This document shows, in pieces, positions 34,770 through 46,000 of a DNA stretch of 64,000 nt. Position 1 is the stretch's first letter; each line of letters starts with the position of its first letter. The notes beneath the pieces were generated by a model. That model was not told the DNA's origin. It did not search any database and worked only from the letters and a program-made list of their open reading frames with translations. The position numbers and the translations under genes were made by a program. Source of the stretch: Coprinellus micaceus (taxonomy: Eukaryota > Basidiomycota > Agaricomycetes > Agaricales > Psathyrellaceae); the NCBI GenBank assembly GCA_951394405.1, contig OX596339.1, positions 3,410,001 to 3,474,000 of the forward strand, read 5' to 3'.

Positions 34770-35966
34770 TCAAAGCGACACCCACCACCCTAACCTCTGA
34801 ATCTGCGCACCCCCGCGCGGCCGGTCAGCAAGAGGGAGGTGGAGGAAGTACGTGTGCGACCCTACCAGGGCTACCTGCCCTTCGCCTTCAATTGGCTCAC
34901 CTTGGAAGAGGCGATCTTCTCGCCCGCTCGCCCCTTCGCCCTCGCCATCCCCACGAAGCTCGGAATGCGGGTCGTCCGACTCGCCTTGGGAGACCATGAA
35001 CTCACCGTCGTCGGCCCCGTTGACAGGCCCTTCCTCTTCGGCGATTCGCCCCAACTCGTTCTCCCCTTCCCTCAACTCCTCTTCGTCACCTGACGCCTCA
35101 TCTCCAAACACACCCTCTTCATCCCCACTCGACTCCTCCGCACTCGACCCCGCAGGCCACACCAGATCCACGAGCTGGGGTACGGCCCCAGCTCCAAACG
35201 GATGCTCAGCGTTGAGTGTCCTCAGGAGAGGGACGAGTTCATGCACAGAGCTTAACCCGAACGTACCTCCAATTCCGTTCTCACCTTCGCCCTCGTCATC
35301 GCCCTCGTCTTCGCATGTGCCCTCGTCTTCACTCGCACCCTCGACCTCGATCCCGATCTCCGCCTTGTCGTCCCCGTCCCCTCCATCCTCCTCACTACCT
35401 TCTTCGAATCTACGAACGGGAGACGGGACAGGAGTCCTGGGACGCGGAGGTCTCCACGCGGACGCCCGGGATCCTTCGTTGATGAGGGCGACGGTGTACC
35501 TACGACCTCTGAGAAGATCGGAAGGAGGGTTTGGGGACATACTAGGATTGGCGTCGTGCTCTCCCGGGACGGTGTTGAGCTCGAGGTTCATCCCAGCTTC
35601 CTGAACGTCAAATTCAACTCCAACTTCAACGTCAACATCACCTTCAACGCCAACAGAGCGAACATCGACCCCAGGGCCTTCAACTGGCTTTGCCTCGACC
35701 CCGCCTTTCTCTCCTCCTGCCTCCTCTTCTACCTCCACCTCCCCAACTGTAACCCCCCTCCAAGCGGCTTGTGCATAAGCGGCGGCCCCAGCACGCATCG
35801 GGGACGTAGCGGGCGTACGGATGTGGGCGGGTCTGAACCTGAGGAGGCCTGGGGGGTTTACGGGGTCGCGGTCATTCTGGTTCGGAGAGGAGGGGTAAGA
35901 GGGAGGAAGCGTTGGTGTGGGTGGAGAAGGCGGGGGCGTGGAAGGACGGTCGAGGGGTGTCGACAT
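34770..35966 (-). CDS. Unrecognised acidic, proline-rich protein, copy 1 (398 aa)
   Basis: Single exon starting MSTPLDRPSTPPPSPP. Layout: Pro-rich N-terminus; a conserved patch RTPATSPMRAGAAAYA; a variable acidic stretch; LLRGRRYTVALINEGSR; a very acidic Glu/Asp/Gly-rich centre; the conserved LVPLLRTLNAEHPFGAGAVP; more acidic sequence; and a conserved non-acidic end (LVGSHTYFLHLPLAD, then GGAQIQRLGWWVSL). It has no known domain, signal peptide or membrane segment. Copy 2 (62193-63392) differs by in-frame indels yet stays open and nearly equal in length, which argues for selection on the protein. A TATA-like ATAAAAAG lies at 36047-36054. Function unknown. Confidence 0.65.
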   Translation of the reverse strand: MSTPLDRPSTPPPSPPTPTLPPSYPSSPNQNDRDPVNPPGLLRFRPAHIRTPATSPMRAGAAAYAQAAWRGVTVGEVEVEEEAGGEKGGVEAKPVEGPGVDVRSVGVEGDVDVEVGVEFDVQEAGMNLELNTVPGEHDANPSMSPNPPSDLLRGRRYTVALINEGSRASAWRPPRPRTPVPSPVRRFEEGSEEDGGDGDDKAEIGIEVEGASEDEGTCEDEGDDEGEGENGIGGTFGLSSVHELVPLLRTLNAEHPFGAGAVPQLVDLVWPAGSSAEESSGDEEGVFGDEASGDEEELREGENELGRIAEEEGPVNGADDGEFMVSQGESDDPHSELRGDGEGEGASGREDRLFQGEPIEGEGQVALVGSHTYFLHLPLADRPRGGAQIQRLGWWVSL

Positions 35967-36046
35967 GATGATGGGGAGGGTTTCGCGGGGCCTGCCGGTA
36001 GCGAATGTGGATGGGGAATGGGAGCGAACATGGAGGGCGGGTGCAC

Positions 36047-36054
36047 CTTTTTAT
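36047..36054 (-). promoter_or_regulatory. TATA-like element of acidic-protein gene copy 1
   Basis: ATAAAAAG on the minus strand about 85 bp upstream of the ATG, conserved at 63473-63480 in copy 2. Confidence 0.35.
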
Positions 36055-36679
36055 GGGAGGTTGAGGGTGTGGCTTTGATCATGGCCGAGGGGGGTTTGTA
36101 TTTGCATGGTGTGTGGCGGGAATGGGGGCTTTGTCTAGTCTCGTGAACGAGGAGGGCGTTTGGGGTGGCTTTGACCGAGCACGTCTAAGTCGTATCAAAG
36201 CCACGGCCAGAGTCCCGACAGTGGTCATTGTAACCCACCGTCGCGGTGGCATGATAACGGAGGTCAAATCGAACGGAGGCAAGGCGTGGTGGGCATGGTG
36301 GGCGGTCAAAGCGTTCGTATTTGGCGGATCGGTGTGTATTTTCATCCTTATCTACGTCAATAGGTCACGCTGAACAAACGGGTCTATCGTTTTACAGAAA
36401 GTGCGATGGTAGTGAAGGAGGGACGGGGGAAACATAAGCAAAAACCGGCCTAGAGGAGGAATTCTATCCCAAGCCAACGCATCTGGAATCAGCCGCAGCT
36501 CCCCGAACGTAGCCCCAGCACGCCTCCAGAACATCCGACGTCTTTCCACCGACGCCCTCGTCTTACACCGGAGTATGCCATGTCACAATTCACGATATCC
36601 GACCAAGCTTCTTACCGAGCCCCCTTTTTACCCCAAACGAACGAGCTACCTTGTCGATGCATAATCCGCGTCCTACGTC

Positions 36680-38354
36680 TTACACCCCTTGGCCTATCCT
36701 TGTGTTCGAACCGGCGCCGGCGTCGAAAATGGTGGTCGTTGGGACCGCCCTTGTAAACGCTTTCAAGGGCTCGAGGAACCTGCTGTACTCTTCCAGAAAT
36801 GGACGAGAGCTATCTTGAGAGAAGACTGGGGAGATATCCGTCGCCTTCAACACCGGGGCGGTAGGGTCGACTTTCAACAAGAACCCTTCCCTACAGGTCC
36901 ACACGCGTCGCGAGATAGGCCAAACCCGAATCCAGACCCTCCCGCGTTGGAGATCGTCAACTCCGAGTATGTTGGGAAGAGCGAGTCAGTGTGGTTGCAG
37001 ATGAACGCTTCTGTCAAGTGACGCTGTTCTTCCGCTCCCTCTGCACTGAGAACGTCGACGTGTAGTCGTCGGCATAGAGGCAGAGGGAGGCTGTTGACCA
37101 GGTACTCGAGGTCCTCCATGTGGTGTAATTGAAGGTCGAGGGTGGTGGGGGTGTTGAGGGTGACGTTGGACGGGTATGAAGGTGTCGCCGACTCGAGTCC
37201 TTGACGGTCTTGGCCTTCCAGTAAGGTCGAACAGATCCAACTCCCAGTGCCGCAGCCGAGGGAACCTAGCCACCATTCCTACACACTTTGGGAATGATTC
37301 TGGCTAATGGGCGTCGGTATCCTCATACACCGTTCTACGGTGTTCCACATGCACGACGAGGGTTTCGAGGTTGGGGGCGATTCTGAGCTTCCGGATGTCT
37401 AGCCACACTCCTTGTAGCACGAGACGGCTGGGAGGCCTCCTCCCAGGATCGGCGGGACGGGCAACAGGACGGGTGTGTGTTGTGGGTCCAATAGTGAGAG
37501 GGAACGCAACCGGGGAAATGAGCATTGCCCAAAGGTTTGCAGTACGTTGGAGTCTCCCTCCCGCAGCTGGAGTCAAAGGGAGTGGTGCGTGTGGTTGAGG
37601 AGGCAGAGAAGTAGGGAGGGCGTACGGGTGTTACTATTGTTACTATTGATCCAACTATCTACGCCTACAAAAGACTAAGGCTGCATACAAAGACACATCC
37701 TCAATAGTGGCTTGGAAATAATGGTGAAATAAGGGTTCGTCCTGCAACGCTCGCTCAGTATATCAATGGGCGGAGGGTGCGCAAGGGTGAAGTCCATTGG
37801 ATACGCAAAGAAAGAATAAAAAGCTAATGCTTGCAGCGTCGTGCGCGTGGTTGGTTTCTGTGGCGATGGGGATGGGATTTGAAGGAAAGTTGCAAATGAT
37901 GATATGCTTTGGCGATGAAATAACCTGGGCCATGGAGAGGTGCGCGATGGAAAGTGGCTGTTACAAGAGGAAGGGATGTGTTGTGCCTACCCATTCTTTG
38001 TTTTCCCATCTGCTGATGAGGGGGGCTTCTCCAGACTATTTCAACATCTCCATTGAATTCAATGTTTCCTTCGGCGTCAAATACCCTCAGGGGGAGGAGC
38101 ACGTAATGTCTCCAGAGCTCTGGACATTGGACACAAAGCTGATGCCAGTGCCGACAGACATGGGACAAGGCGAGAACATCATGAAGCCCTTGGATCGTCT
38201 CGGTCGGGAAAGTGCAGAAGACGGATAAAAGGATGTCGTCATCGAGGTTGTGGATGGGCCAGTGAGGCAAGTGTTCCGTATAGCTTGAGTCTGGAATAAC
38301 AATAAAACTCGGAATGATGGCAGTGGCTTGGTCATGAATGATGCAGGAAGGCAA
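36680..38354 (-). pseudogene. Decayed F-box gene related to the trio at 27-32 kb
   Basis: The 5' part at 38354-37990 is open and encodes a good F-box (LDDDILLSVFCTFPTETIQG, ALSHVCRHWHQLCVQCPELW). Downstream, fragments in different frames follow the paralogue order: PNLETLVVHVEHR (about 37304-37450), FPRLRHWELDLFDLTG (about 37230-37270), LPLPLCRRLHVDVLSAEG (about 37040-37100) and LKVDPTAPVLKATD (near 36870). The frames cannot be joined by plausible introns throughout, so the gene is most likely broken by frameshifts. A heavily spliced live gene is the alternative. Confidence 0.65.
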
Positions 38355-40124
38355 AATCAGAGGTAGGAAGGGAGGCTGGCGAGATAACCATTGGGTCGTG
38401 GCATAGTTCTAGGGAAGGGTGCTGCACGTGGAACTGCACAAGTCCACCCCGTGTATCAATTCTCAAACTGGCCTTGTCCACATGGCCAGCCAAATGAAAT
38501 AAGTGCCCAAGCCATGTGGACTCGGTGGTGTTCCTATTGCTGGTTGGGGATCGCACGATGAAGTTTGTGTCCATATGATATTCTTGAAGTAGATGAATCA
38601 CAAGGCGATTTGTGTCAGGGCACAGGTACTACCTTTGCATGGTTTGTGGTAAGAGTTAAGTTTTGGTTAAGTTGTTCTGCCCTGTTTCACGCGTGGTTGC
38701 ACATGGTAATCCTCCCATGAACCCGAGCTTCACCCTTGCAGGTTTTCCCCTGTGGGCTGACTGGAAGGGCTCATCGCTGGTTCACTGTGGTGTATGCTTT
38801 CAATGAGCCTTGAGGAGTGGTGGAGCATTGCTGCCTCATCGAAATTGGTGAGCCAAACCCTAACCCAATTTCACTGCCTTCATCTCGCAAATATCCCCCC
38901 ATTCATTTTCTTCACTCCACCATCTCAAGTGAACAGCCTTACATGCTGGCCTTGCTCCTCTCTCCCTGGCGACCCCCAACAAGCCTGCCTAGGGCAAAGA
39001 TGCCAAGGTGCATCTCAGGTTGGCATCTGCATTTAGTTTTGAACGAGAGACCAACTGCTTCTAAAGCACCCCTGTGCAGACAACATCCCAGAAACTACTC
39101 AAGATGAATGCGGCAGGATCACCCTTTCTGTGGTTGCTATGATCTCAACGATGTCCCATCAAATGTGTGAGCCCCGGGCACTGCTTTGACCACCCTCCTC
39201 CCCCCACTCCAACTGCTTCTTATCTGACACAACAAACCCAACCTAGCAACACAAACCAAGTATGGGCTTCCTGACACAACCACACCTTGGTTCTTGCCGT
39301 GCTCCCAGTCGCACTCTTCAACACCTCTGGGGTTGGAATTGCAAAATGCTTCACGAACGTCCACGCCGTGTTCAGTGTGGCTACACTTGAGTACGGCTGT
39401 TCCCATTTCCTCATCCCATCCGTACCACCTTCCTATCACCCACTCTCTTGACAAGGGGGTCCCAGGCCGGGAATCACGGACCTAGGGGTAGGGAGGGAGG
39501 GGGGGTCCCCTCAGGCCAAAATAATTTTTTGACCTTGACCAATAGGGGGCAGCTTTGGCCCAAAAATTGACCTAGATGTGCATTTTTGAGCTGATGTATT
39601 CATACACTTGCTGAAGTGCACCAAAAATGCAAGAAGTGTGACTGTACTAGCTCATCCTTCCATATTTTGCATGAGCACAACAATCACAATCACATCCCCA
39701 GCAGTTGTGAATTGCACACTGAGGGGCAAGTTATGAGTGAGAGATTTAATTGGGCAGTGAAATAAGTAATGAGCAATAGCTGTCATGGCTCTTGAAGTTT
39801 TTATGGGTGTGAATGAGCCCAAGAGTGTCCAAAACAGATGAGAAATGACAGGGAAATGAATAATTTAATAATGGACTCATAACCCTCCGAGTTTCCACCC
39901 GTTTTGGACGAGGGGGTGACCAGAAATGTCTCCATAAGTGCTGGGATCCAGCCCTGGGCGACTTGTCCATAAGTTAGGGATGTAATCCAGCACCAATTAG
40001 GCTAACCATGGCATTATGCAGAAGGAACGTAGCCTTGGTTACAAATGCGTGCTTCTTCCGTGCTTCTATTTACATAGTAGTCATGTGACATTAAGTTCTT
40101 TTACATTCGCGACAGCCCCACATT

Positions 40125-40211
40125 CCTAAATCGGGGGCCGTGGGACCCTCCCCGGAGCAACTCAGGAGGGGTGCGTTGCTCCGGGGAGGGTCACACGGCC
40201 CCCGATTTAGG
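40125..40211. repeat. Large hairpin: 37-nt arms, 13-nt loop
   Basis: The left arm 40125-40161 (CCTAAATCGGGGGCCG...) and right arm 40175-40211 are inverted copies with a single mismatch. CCCCACAT is also found inverted further out on each side. The arms are very GC-rich in an AT-rich setting. Confidence 0.9.
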
Positions 40212-41529
40212 ACTGTCGGTCACATATGTGGGGCCCCCGGGTTCCTTGCTGCCGCTCATCGCAGGTCGACCCAAGGGCCTCCACCTGACAGGCAGAGGGC
40301 ACCCATTTAGACATATCAATTTATTTGAGGCCACTTGGGAATGTTTTCAACAGGGTGTGATAACAAAAATGGTGTTTTGTTTTCTGTGCAGCCAACTTGA
40401 TCCACCGTATAAGGCAACTCAACAGCATGACAAATGCATCATTTGATTTTAAATCACATGGTATGTACATTTATGGACACCCCGGACTTATGCATAAGTG
40501 CCTCAGGGACAGATCCCTGAGTTATGCAGAAAGTTCTGGTCATCTGGTGTTTGGACATCCTTGGGCTCGTTTTAAGCGCCAGGGGTATGTAGACAAACCT
40601 AGCAGGTTTTCAAAACCCTTGACTATTACTATGTAACACCAGCACGAGTATGTCACAGGTATTTCAATGATGTACTAGGAAATATATATAGCGAAGAAAT
40701 GTTCTGCAGTGATGATGTCATAATATTTCCGTTTTAAGTACATAGTTCCCATGGGGAGGGAGGGAGGGGGGTCCCAGACGCCCAAAAAAATATTTCAACC
40801 GCTGGTCCAAAATTCTGGGCCCTGGACCCCCTTGTCTCTTGATTCCTTTCACCCTACCACCTCCCTCCCTACCTTTCTACCTGTTTCTCCTTCCCAACTT
40901 CAAGCTAATGTTCCTCACACTTCTCTTCAGATCCACATCTATGATCTAAGCATACAGCCCAAACATGATTCTCCACAGTGATGCGACCAACTTTGACAGC
41001 CCTGCCGTCCCTTAATGCAACCATTATTTGAGGTATGCCATGAGCTGGTCTTTCCCTTCTCTCTTCTTTCCTCTCCACCACACCCCTCATTGGATCTTTT
41101 TTTGTTGCATCCCCATCTCCACTCCCTCCTCTCTGCTCCCCTCCTCTCAATCCCCCTTTCAATCTTTCTTCACCCTCCACTTGGCTCCCCACTTTGTGTC
41201 CCTTTGTCGTCAAACACACGCTAACCGATGACCATGACCTCGACTCTCCAGCGCTCCCCTTTATCCTGTCTGCGCCCTTGTGCCATCGCCAAACAGCGTC
41301 TTTGGCGCCCCCTCGATCAACATTGCTTTAACCATGCCCAACTTGTAGTTGCAAGGTGCAGCGTACAACCAATAAGTGGGACTATCCCTTCGCCTCTTTG
41401 ACAGCCATGGCACACCACATCTCCTTGATGTATCGCTAGAACTGTGAGCCTGTCCTCCCTCTCTGCTCCACCACCCTCTGCTGTTGGAAGACAATGCTCA
41501 TGTCAACTCTATTTCTACAAAGAATACCC

Positions 41530-41710
41530 CTATTTTGAATGTTTTACTTATCTTCTATTGTTCTATAGAGAACAACAACCGCCTTGTATTATTCCATTAT
41601 ACTTGCACTTATTGTTCTCTTATCTCCACCTTATCTCCATGCACTACTATTGTTCTCCACTTATGGAACATCTATTGTTCTTTCCTATTGTTCCGCATAT
41701 AGGTTATCTA
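41530..41710 (+). repeat. Clustered ATTGTTC motifs
   Basis: At least six copies of (T)ATTGTTC(T) in about 180 bp of AT-rich sequence, one forming the small palindrome TGTTCT-ATAG-AGAACA. Nature unknown; this could be part of a transposon end. Confidence 0.5.
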
Positions 41711-41736
41711 TTGTTCTCCACAGTATATAGTCCACA

Positions 41737-41838
41737 CTGTAAGTGGGTGAGTCCCCATCGAACTCTTCCCACTTACAGGTGCGTATCTTGTATACCCTAC
41801 TTACTTTCAATCTAACATTGAACTCTCCCCACTTACAG
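41737..41838. repeat. Inverted and direct copies of CCCACTTACAG
   Basis: CTGTAAGTGGG at 41737-41747 is inverted relative to CCCACTTACAG at 41768-41778 and 41828-41838. The last two share the longer context gaactct(t/c)(c)cccacttacag, about 60 bp apart. Confidence 0.7.
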
Positions 41839-43084
41839 TGGGTCATACTTGCATTGTTCTACATCTGCTGCCTCGCTTCTTGTTCTTTCCAATCCACCTT
41901 GTTCCTGCCTTGCGCTTTCTTTTCTTTCCTTCCCCACTCTCTCACTGCACTTTTTGCACACTTTGTCCTTCTGTTTGTGGCTTATTCATTTGGCTCTCTC
42001 TTCTGTCCATGTTGCTCTCCCCCATAGAGAAGCAATCCCGGCACATTGTAGTAGGCTACCCGAAGATCCATTTCCCAGTTCAAACTTCTTGGTATTCTTA
42101 ACACTGCAGAGGGTCTGAACACATCGGTTGTGCCTGGTGGGCAGTGGGTGCCGCTTGGAGGTGTGTAAGACAAGATCAGGGTTGGAGAAGGGAAACAGAG
42201 CCTAGAGGTGGACAAGATGAACAAGGTGGATTGAGAAGCGAGGAAGGAGAGCCCTGACTCTAAGGGCAACTGCAATACCCTGTGACAATTTGGGTATCCA
42301 TCGAGGGCAATTGGAGGGCAATCATTGGTCGCCCAGCTGAACCGTCAATTTTATAATGCTATCCCCCTTCCCAGACTTGCAACTTTTGACTGTCAATGAA
42401 GGCAGTCTCATGTTGTTACAGTCTACTTGAGTGCCTTCAGCTTTGTTTTAGATCATTTTTAGAATCCTTGTTGTACATCTGTGAGATACATTGTTTGACA
42501 GGCTCTGAGCTGGGGTCTTTCATGGTTGAACTCATGACCCATATTTTCATGGTAGGACAGAGAACAGTATATAGGATGAAAGTAGTGCTGTTTGGTGGTA
42601 ACGGAGGTGGTAGAAAATACAGTGAGAAGAAGGAAAGTTTGGTGTGGCGTGGTGTGCGCCTATTTCATGAATAAGCTGTGTGCTGAAGCAGATGGGATCA
42701 TCAAACAGCAATGGCTGAGGGCAACCAGTATGCCCATAACCTATCAGAAAAATGAATTGAACAGTTCTCGGATACTGAAGGCGCATATAAATAGGTACAT
42801 ACATTTGACCCAGGTTTCAGCAAGCAAGTACAAAGAGCCCAGGTAGGTAAAGCAGGCTTGGGGGTCTACTGTCTATAAAGAGAGGAGGCAAAAGAGAATA
42901 GTACAAAAAACACAAGCTGCAAGTGGGATGAAGGTAGTATTACATGATTGAAGGCACAGGTCAAGGGAGAAATCATCAATATAATATGTACACTGAATAA
43001 CAAAGATTTGGAGGGAACAATTATTAACCATTTTGAGTGAGAAATTTAGAAGGGGGAGCATGAGATAAAAGTAGATGAATGAAA

Positions 43085-46000
43085 TCAAGGTAAAGGAGTA
43101 TAACATTTCTGCCAGTTGTCACCAATAGCATCCAATGAAAATGTAAGTGGAGAAAGAAAAGAGGAATAGGTGGGACCACTAGAAATGAGGAGGATGCAGG
43201 GGGACTGAGGAACAAGTGCTGTAGGTGCATACATGAGGTGGTTTTGTCGGTCGCCAGAAGTGAGAAGCCACCCAGTGGCTTCATCATTGATGACCTCTGA
43301 GGTATAGGAAAGCCCCTTCAAATCCCACACCCATATTGTCTGGTCATGGGAGCCAGAGACTACCTGGGCTCCATCTCTTGAGAATGCAACTGATTGAACC
43401 CAGGAGGTGTGGCCCCTCAGCACCAGCAGTCCCTCGCCTGTTGTTGAGTCCCACACTCGCACTGTGTGATCATCTGAGCCGGAGACAACTTGAGTTCTAT
43501 CTCTGGAAAAAGCTACTGACCTCACCCAGTCAGTGTGGCCTTGCAGAATGTTCTGCACCTCCCCTGTCAGTGCATCCCAGATCCGGACTGACTTGTCACT
43601 AGATCCAGACACAATGTGGGTACCATCAAGTGAGAATGCAACAGAGAAAACCCAATGTGTGTGACCCTCCAACACCCTCAGCTGCTCTCCCTTGTCCACA
43701 TCCCAGATTTGCACAGTTCTATCCCCAGACCCTGATGCAACCCACTTCCCATCCCTTGAGAATGTGGCTGAGTAAACAACCCCTGTGTGGCCCCTCAGCA
43801 CCATCTGCTCCTTCCCTGCTACCACATCCCAAATACGCACAGACATATCCCCAGAGGCAGAAACAATACAAGCTCCATCACTTGAGAATGCTACTGAGAT
43901 AATTGTCCCAGTGTGTCCTTTCAGCACCAGATGCTCCTGGCCTGTCGCTGCATCCCAAACCCGTACCAAGCTGTCATAAGCGCCAGACACAATTTGAGTG
44001 CCGTCAGTTGAGAATGCAACTGAGTGGACTGTATCTGTATGGCCCTCCAGCAGCTTCAGCTGCTCCCCTGTCACCCCATCCCACACCCGGACTGACCTAT
44101 CTCCTGAGCCAGAGACAATCTTGGTACCATCTTCTGAGAAGCAGACAGAGTTGACAGTTCCAGCATGGCCCTGCAGTGCCTGCTCCTCCTGCTCTCCTCC
44201 TGCCATGTCCCACACCCGCACAGATTTGTCCAAGGAGCCAGAGATAAGCCGCCTTCCATCACTTGAGAACATAACTGACATGACATCAGAAGTGTGGCCC
44301 TGGAACACCTTCAGCTCCCTGCCAGTTCCCGCATCCCACAGGCGCACAGTGCAATCATCAGAGCCAGAGACTATCTGGGTGCCATCACTAGAGAAGGCAA
44401 CTGACCTGACCCAGCCAGTGTGACCCTGCATCACCTGCTCCTCCCTCCCAGTTGCTGCATCCCAAACCCGAACAGATCTGTCAAATGAGCCAGATGCAAT
44501 CCAAGCACCACCACTGGAGAATGCAACTGAGTTGACTTCACCTGTATGGCCCTCCAGCACCATCAGCTGCCCACCTGCCTTGGCATCCCAGAGCCGTACA
44601 GATTTGTCACCAGAGCCAGATGCAATCTGAGCCCCATCAGGGGAGAATGCAACTGAGTAAACTGCTCCAGTGTGGCCCTGCAGCACCATCTCCTCCTCAC
44701 CCAGAGTGGTATTCCACAATCGTACCAAGTTGTTCCCACCCCCTGAGACAATATGCTTGCCATCATTTGACAATGCCACTGACCAAACCCAGTCAGTGTG
44801 CCTCTGTAGCACCTGCTCCTTCTCCCCTGACACAACATTCCATAGATGGACAGACTTGTCATCTGACCCAGACACGACATGCTGGCCATCCTTGAAGAAT
44901 GCAACTGAATTGACATATCTTGAGTGACCCTCCAGGATTTTCACCTGCTTCCCATTCTGCGCATCCCAGATCCTGACTGAGCCACCCCCACAGCCAGAGG
45001 CAATATACTTTCCATCTGGCGATACTGAAACTCCCCTGACTGGACTCCCAGCATTGATGTTCATCAAAGAAACAGTGTGCTGTGAGCCCTGTGCTTGAAA
45101 GTTGGGGATAGCTGGGAAATGCTTCTTCCATGCCAGGAGAGGGCCAGAATTCTGTCCCCAGGTTGCAAGTGTGGAGAGATAGAGGTGAGGGGTGGACAGT
45201 GATGCTGGGCTGGTGCTGAAGTATAGTGCAAAGGAACCTGTATCCCTTAGCTGCTGGGCAAGTGTGGTGTGGTCCTCATGGTCAAGCAGCTTAAGCTATA
45301 TGGTTCAAGTCAGGGGAATCCAGTTTGAACAGTGACACCACTCACCTTCTCAAGCCACTCACTAGCTCTGCAGAGGTCAGGATCACATTGGGTGGCAGAA
45401 CCAAGGAGGTTCATAGCTTCAATCCAGAAGAGGACCTTGAGCTGAATGAAAGTGGATAGTTTAGAAATGAAGGAATGTGTGGGGTCTGGTGCAGTCATGA
45501 TAAGGTGCTGGCTCCAGCCTTGGCAGGAATAGCGGAGTGCAAGGGAGAGATTCTGGGTGATCTTGTCTTGGAGTTGTGGGTTATCAGAGTCGAAGATGAA
45601 GGAGGAGGGGATATCAGCAATGTTGAATCGGAGGTTGGTGTTCATGATGTGGAAGCAGTGCTTGGTGACCATAAAGTGGGCTGTGGGTCTATCAACAGAC
45701 CATAGGGACTGGGTTGTGGTTGGAGCTGGTGTAGACTGATGTTCAGTCAAGAAGTCGACAAAGGATGCATGGTAGATTGTAATGAGCCCATCATCAGAGT
45801 TGCTGGGGGGGATTTGAACAACTGAGTGCAATGACCTGAATGCTTCTCGAATAGTGCCCACAGAGCAGTCCAGGAGGCCAGCATACTCTGTCACAGATAA
45901 TGGATGGTGGGCAACCACAAGCAAAGAGAGACAGGCAAGTACATCCTTCTCCTCACTTGGGTTGAGGGATGCATATGCTGCCTTCAGGATATCGTGGTAG

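Larger units (their letters stand above)
34041..36580. repeat. Segmental duplication, copy 1
   Basis: Direct repeat of 61450-64000, about 27.4 kb apart; the pair may extend past the window end. Shared from aaccaatgagcgcccgggca onward, through the acidic-protein gene, to at least 36580. 36181-36580 equals 63601-64000 at every base as compared line by line, while the left part and the coding region carry many substitutions and indels. Confidence 0.93.
38600..43084. other. CpG-poor, repeat-like region without genes
   Basis: No convincing gene in 4.5 kb. Base use changes here: CpG becomes rare and AT rises. It contains a large hairpin (40125-40211), two similar G-rich blocks in the same orientation (about 39485-39540 and 40751-40810; GGGAGGGAGGG followed by gtccc and A-rich sequence), and clustered short repeats (41530-41840). 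Probably remnants of transposable elements. Confidence 0.5.

Noticed and set aside
36352..36549. 65-codon minus-strand frame present in both segmental copies (also 63772-63969)
   Set aside because: Its presence in both copies follows from the 100% DNA identity there, so it gives no independent evidence of coding.
41530..41838. CRISPR-like array
   Set aside because: The repeats are only 7-11 bp, irregularly spaced and partly inverted, and the host is a eukaryote.
43336..44927. Plus-strand repetitive frames opposite the WD40 array
   Set aside because: The periodic translations merely mirror the 126-bp repeats of the NLR on the other strand.
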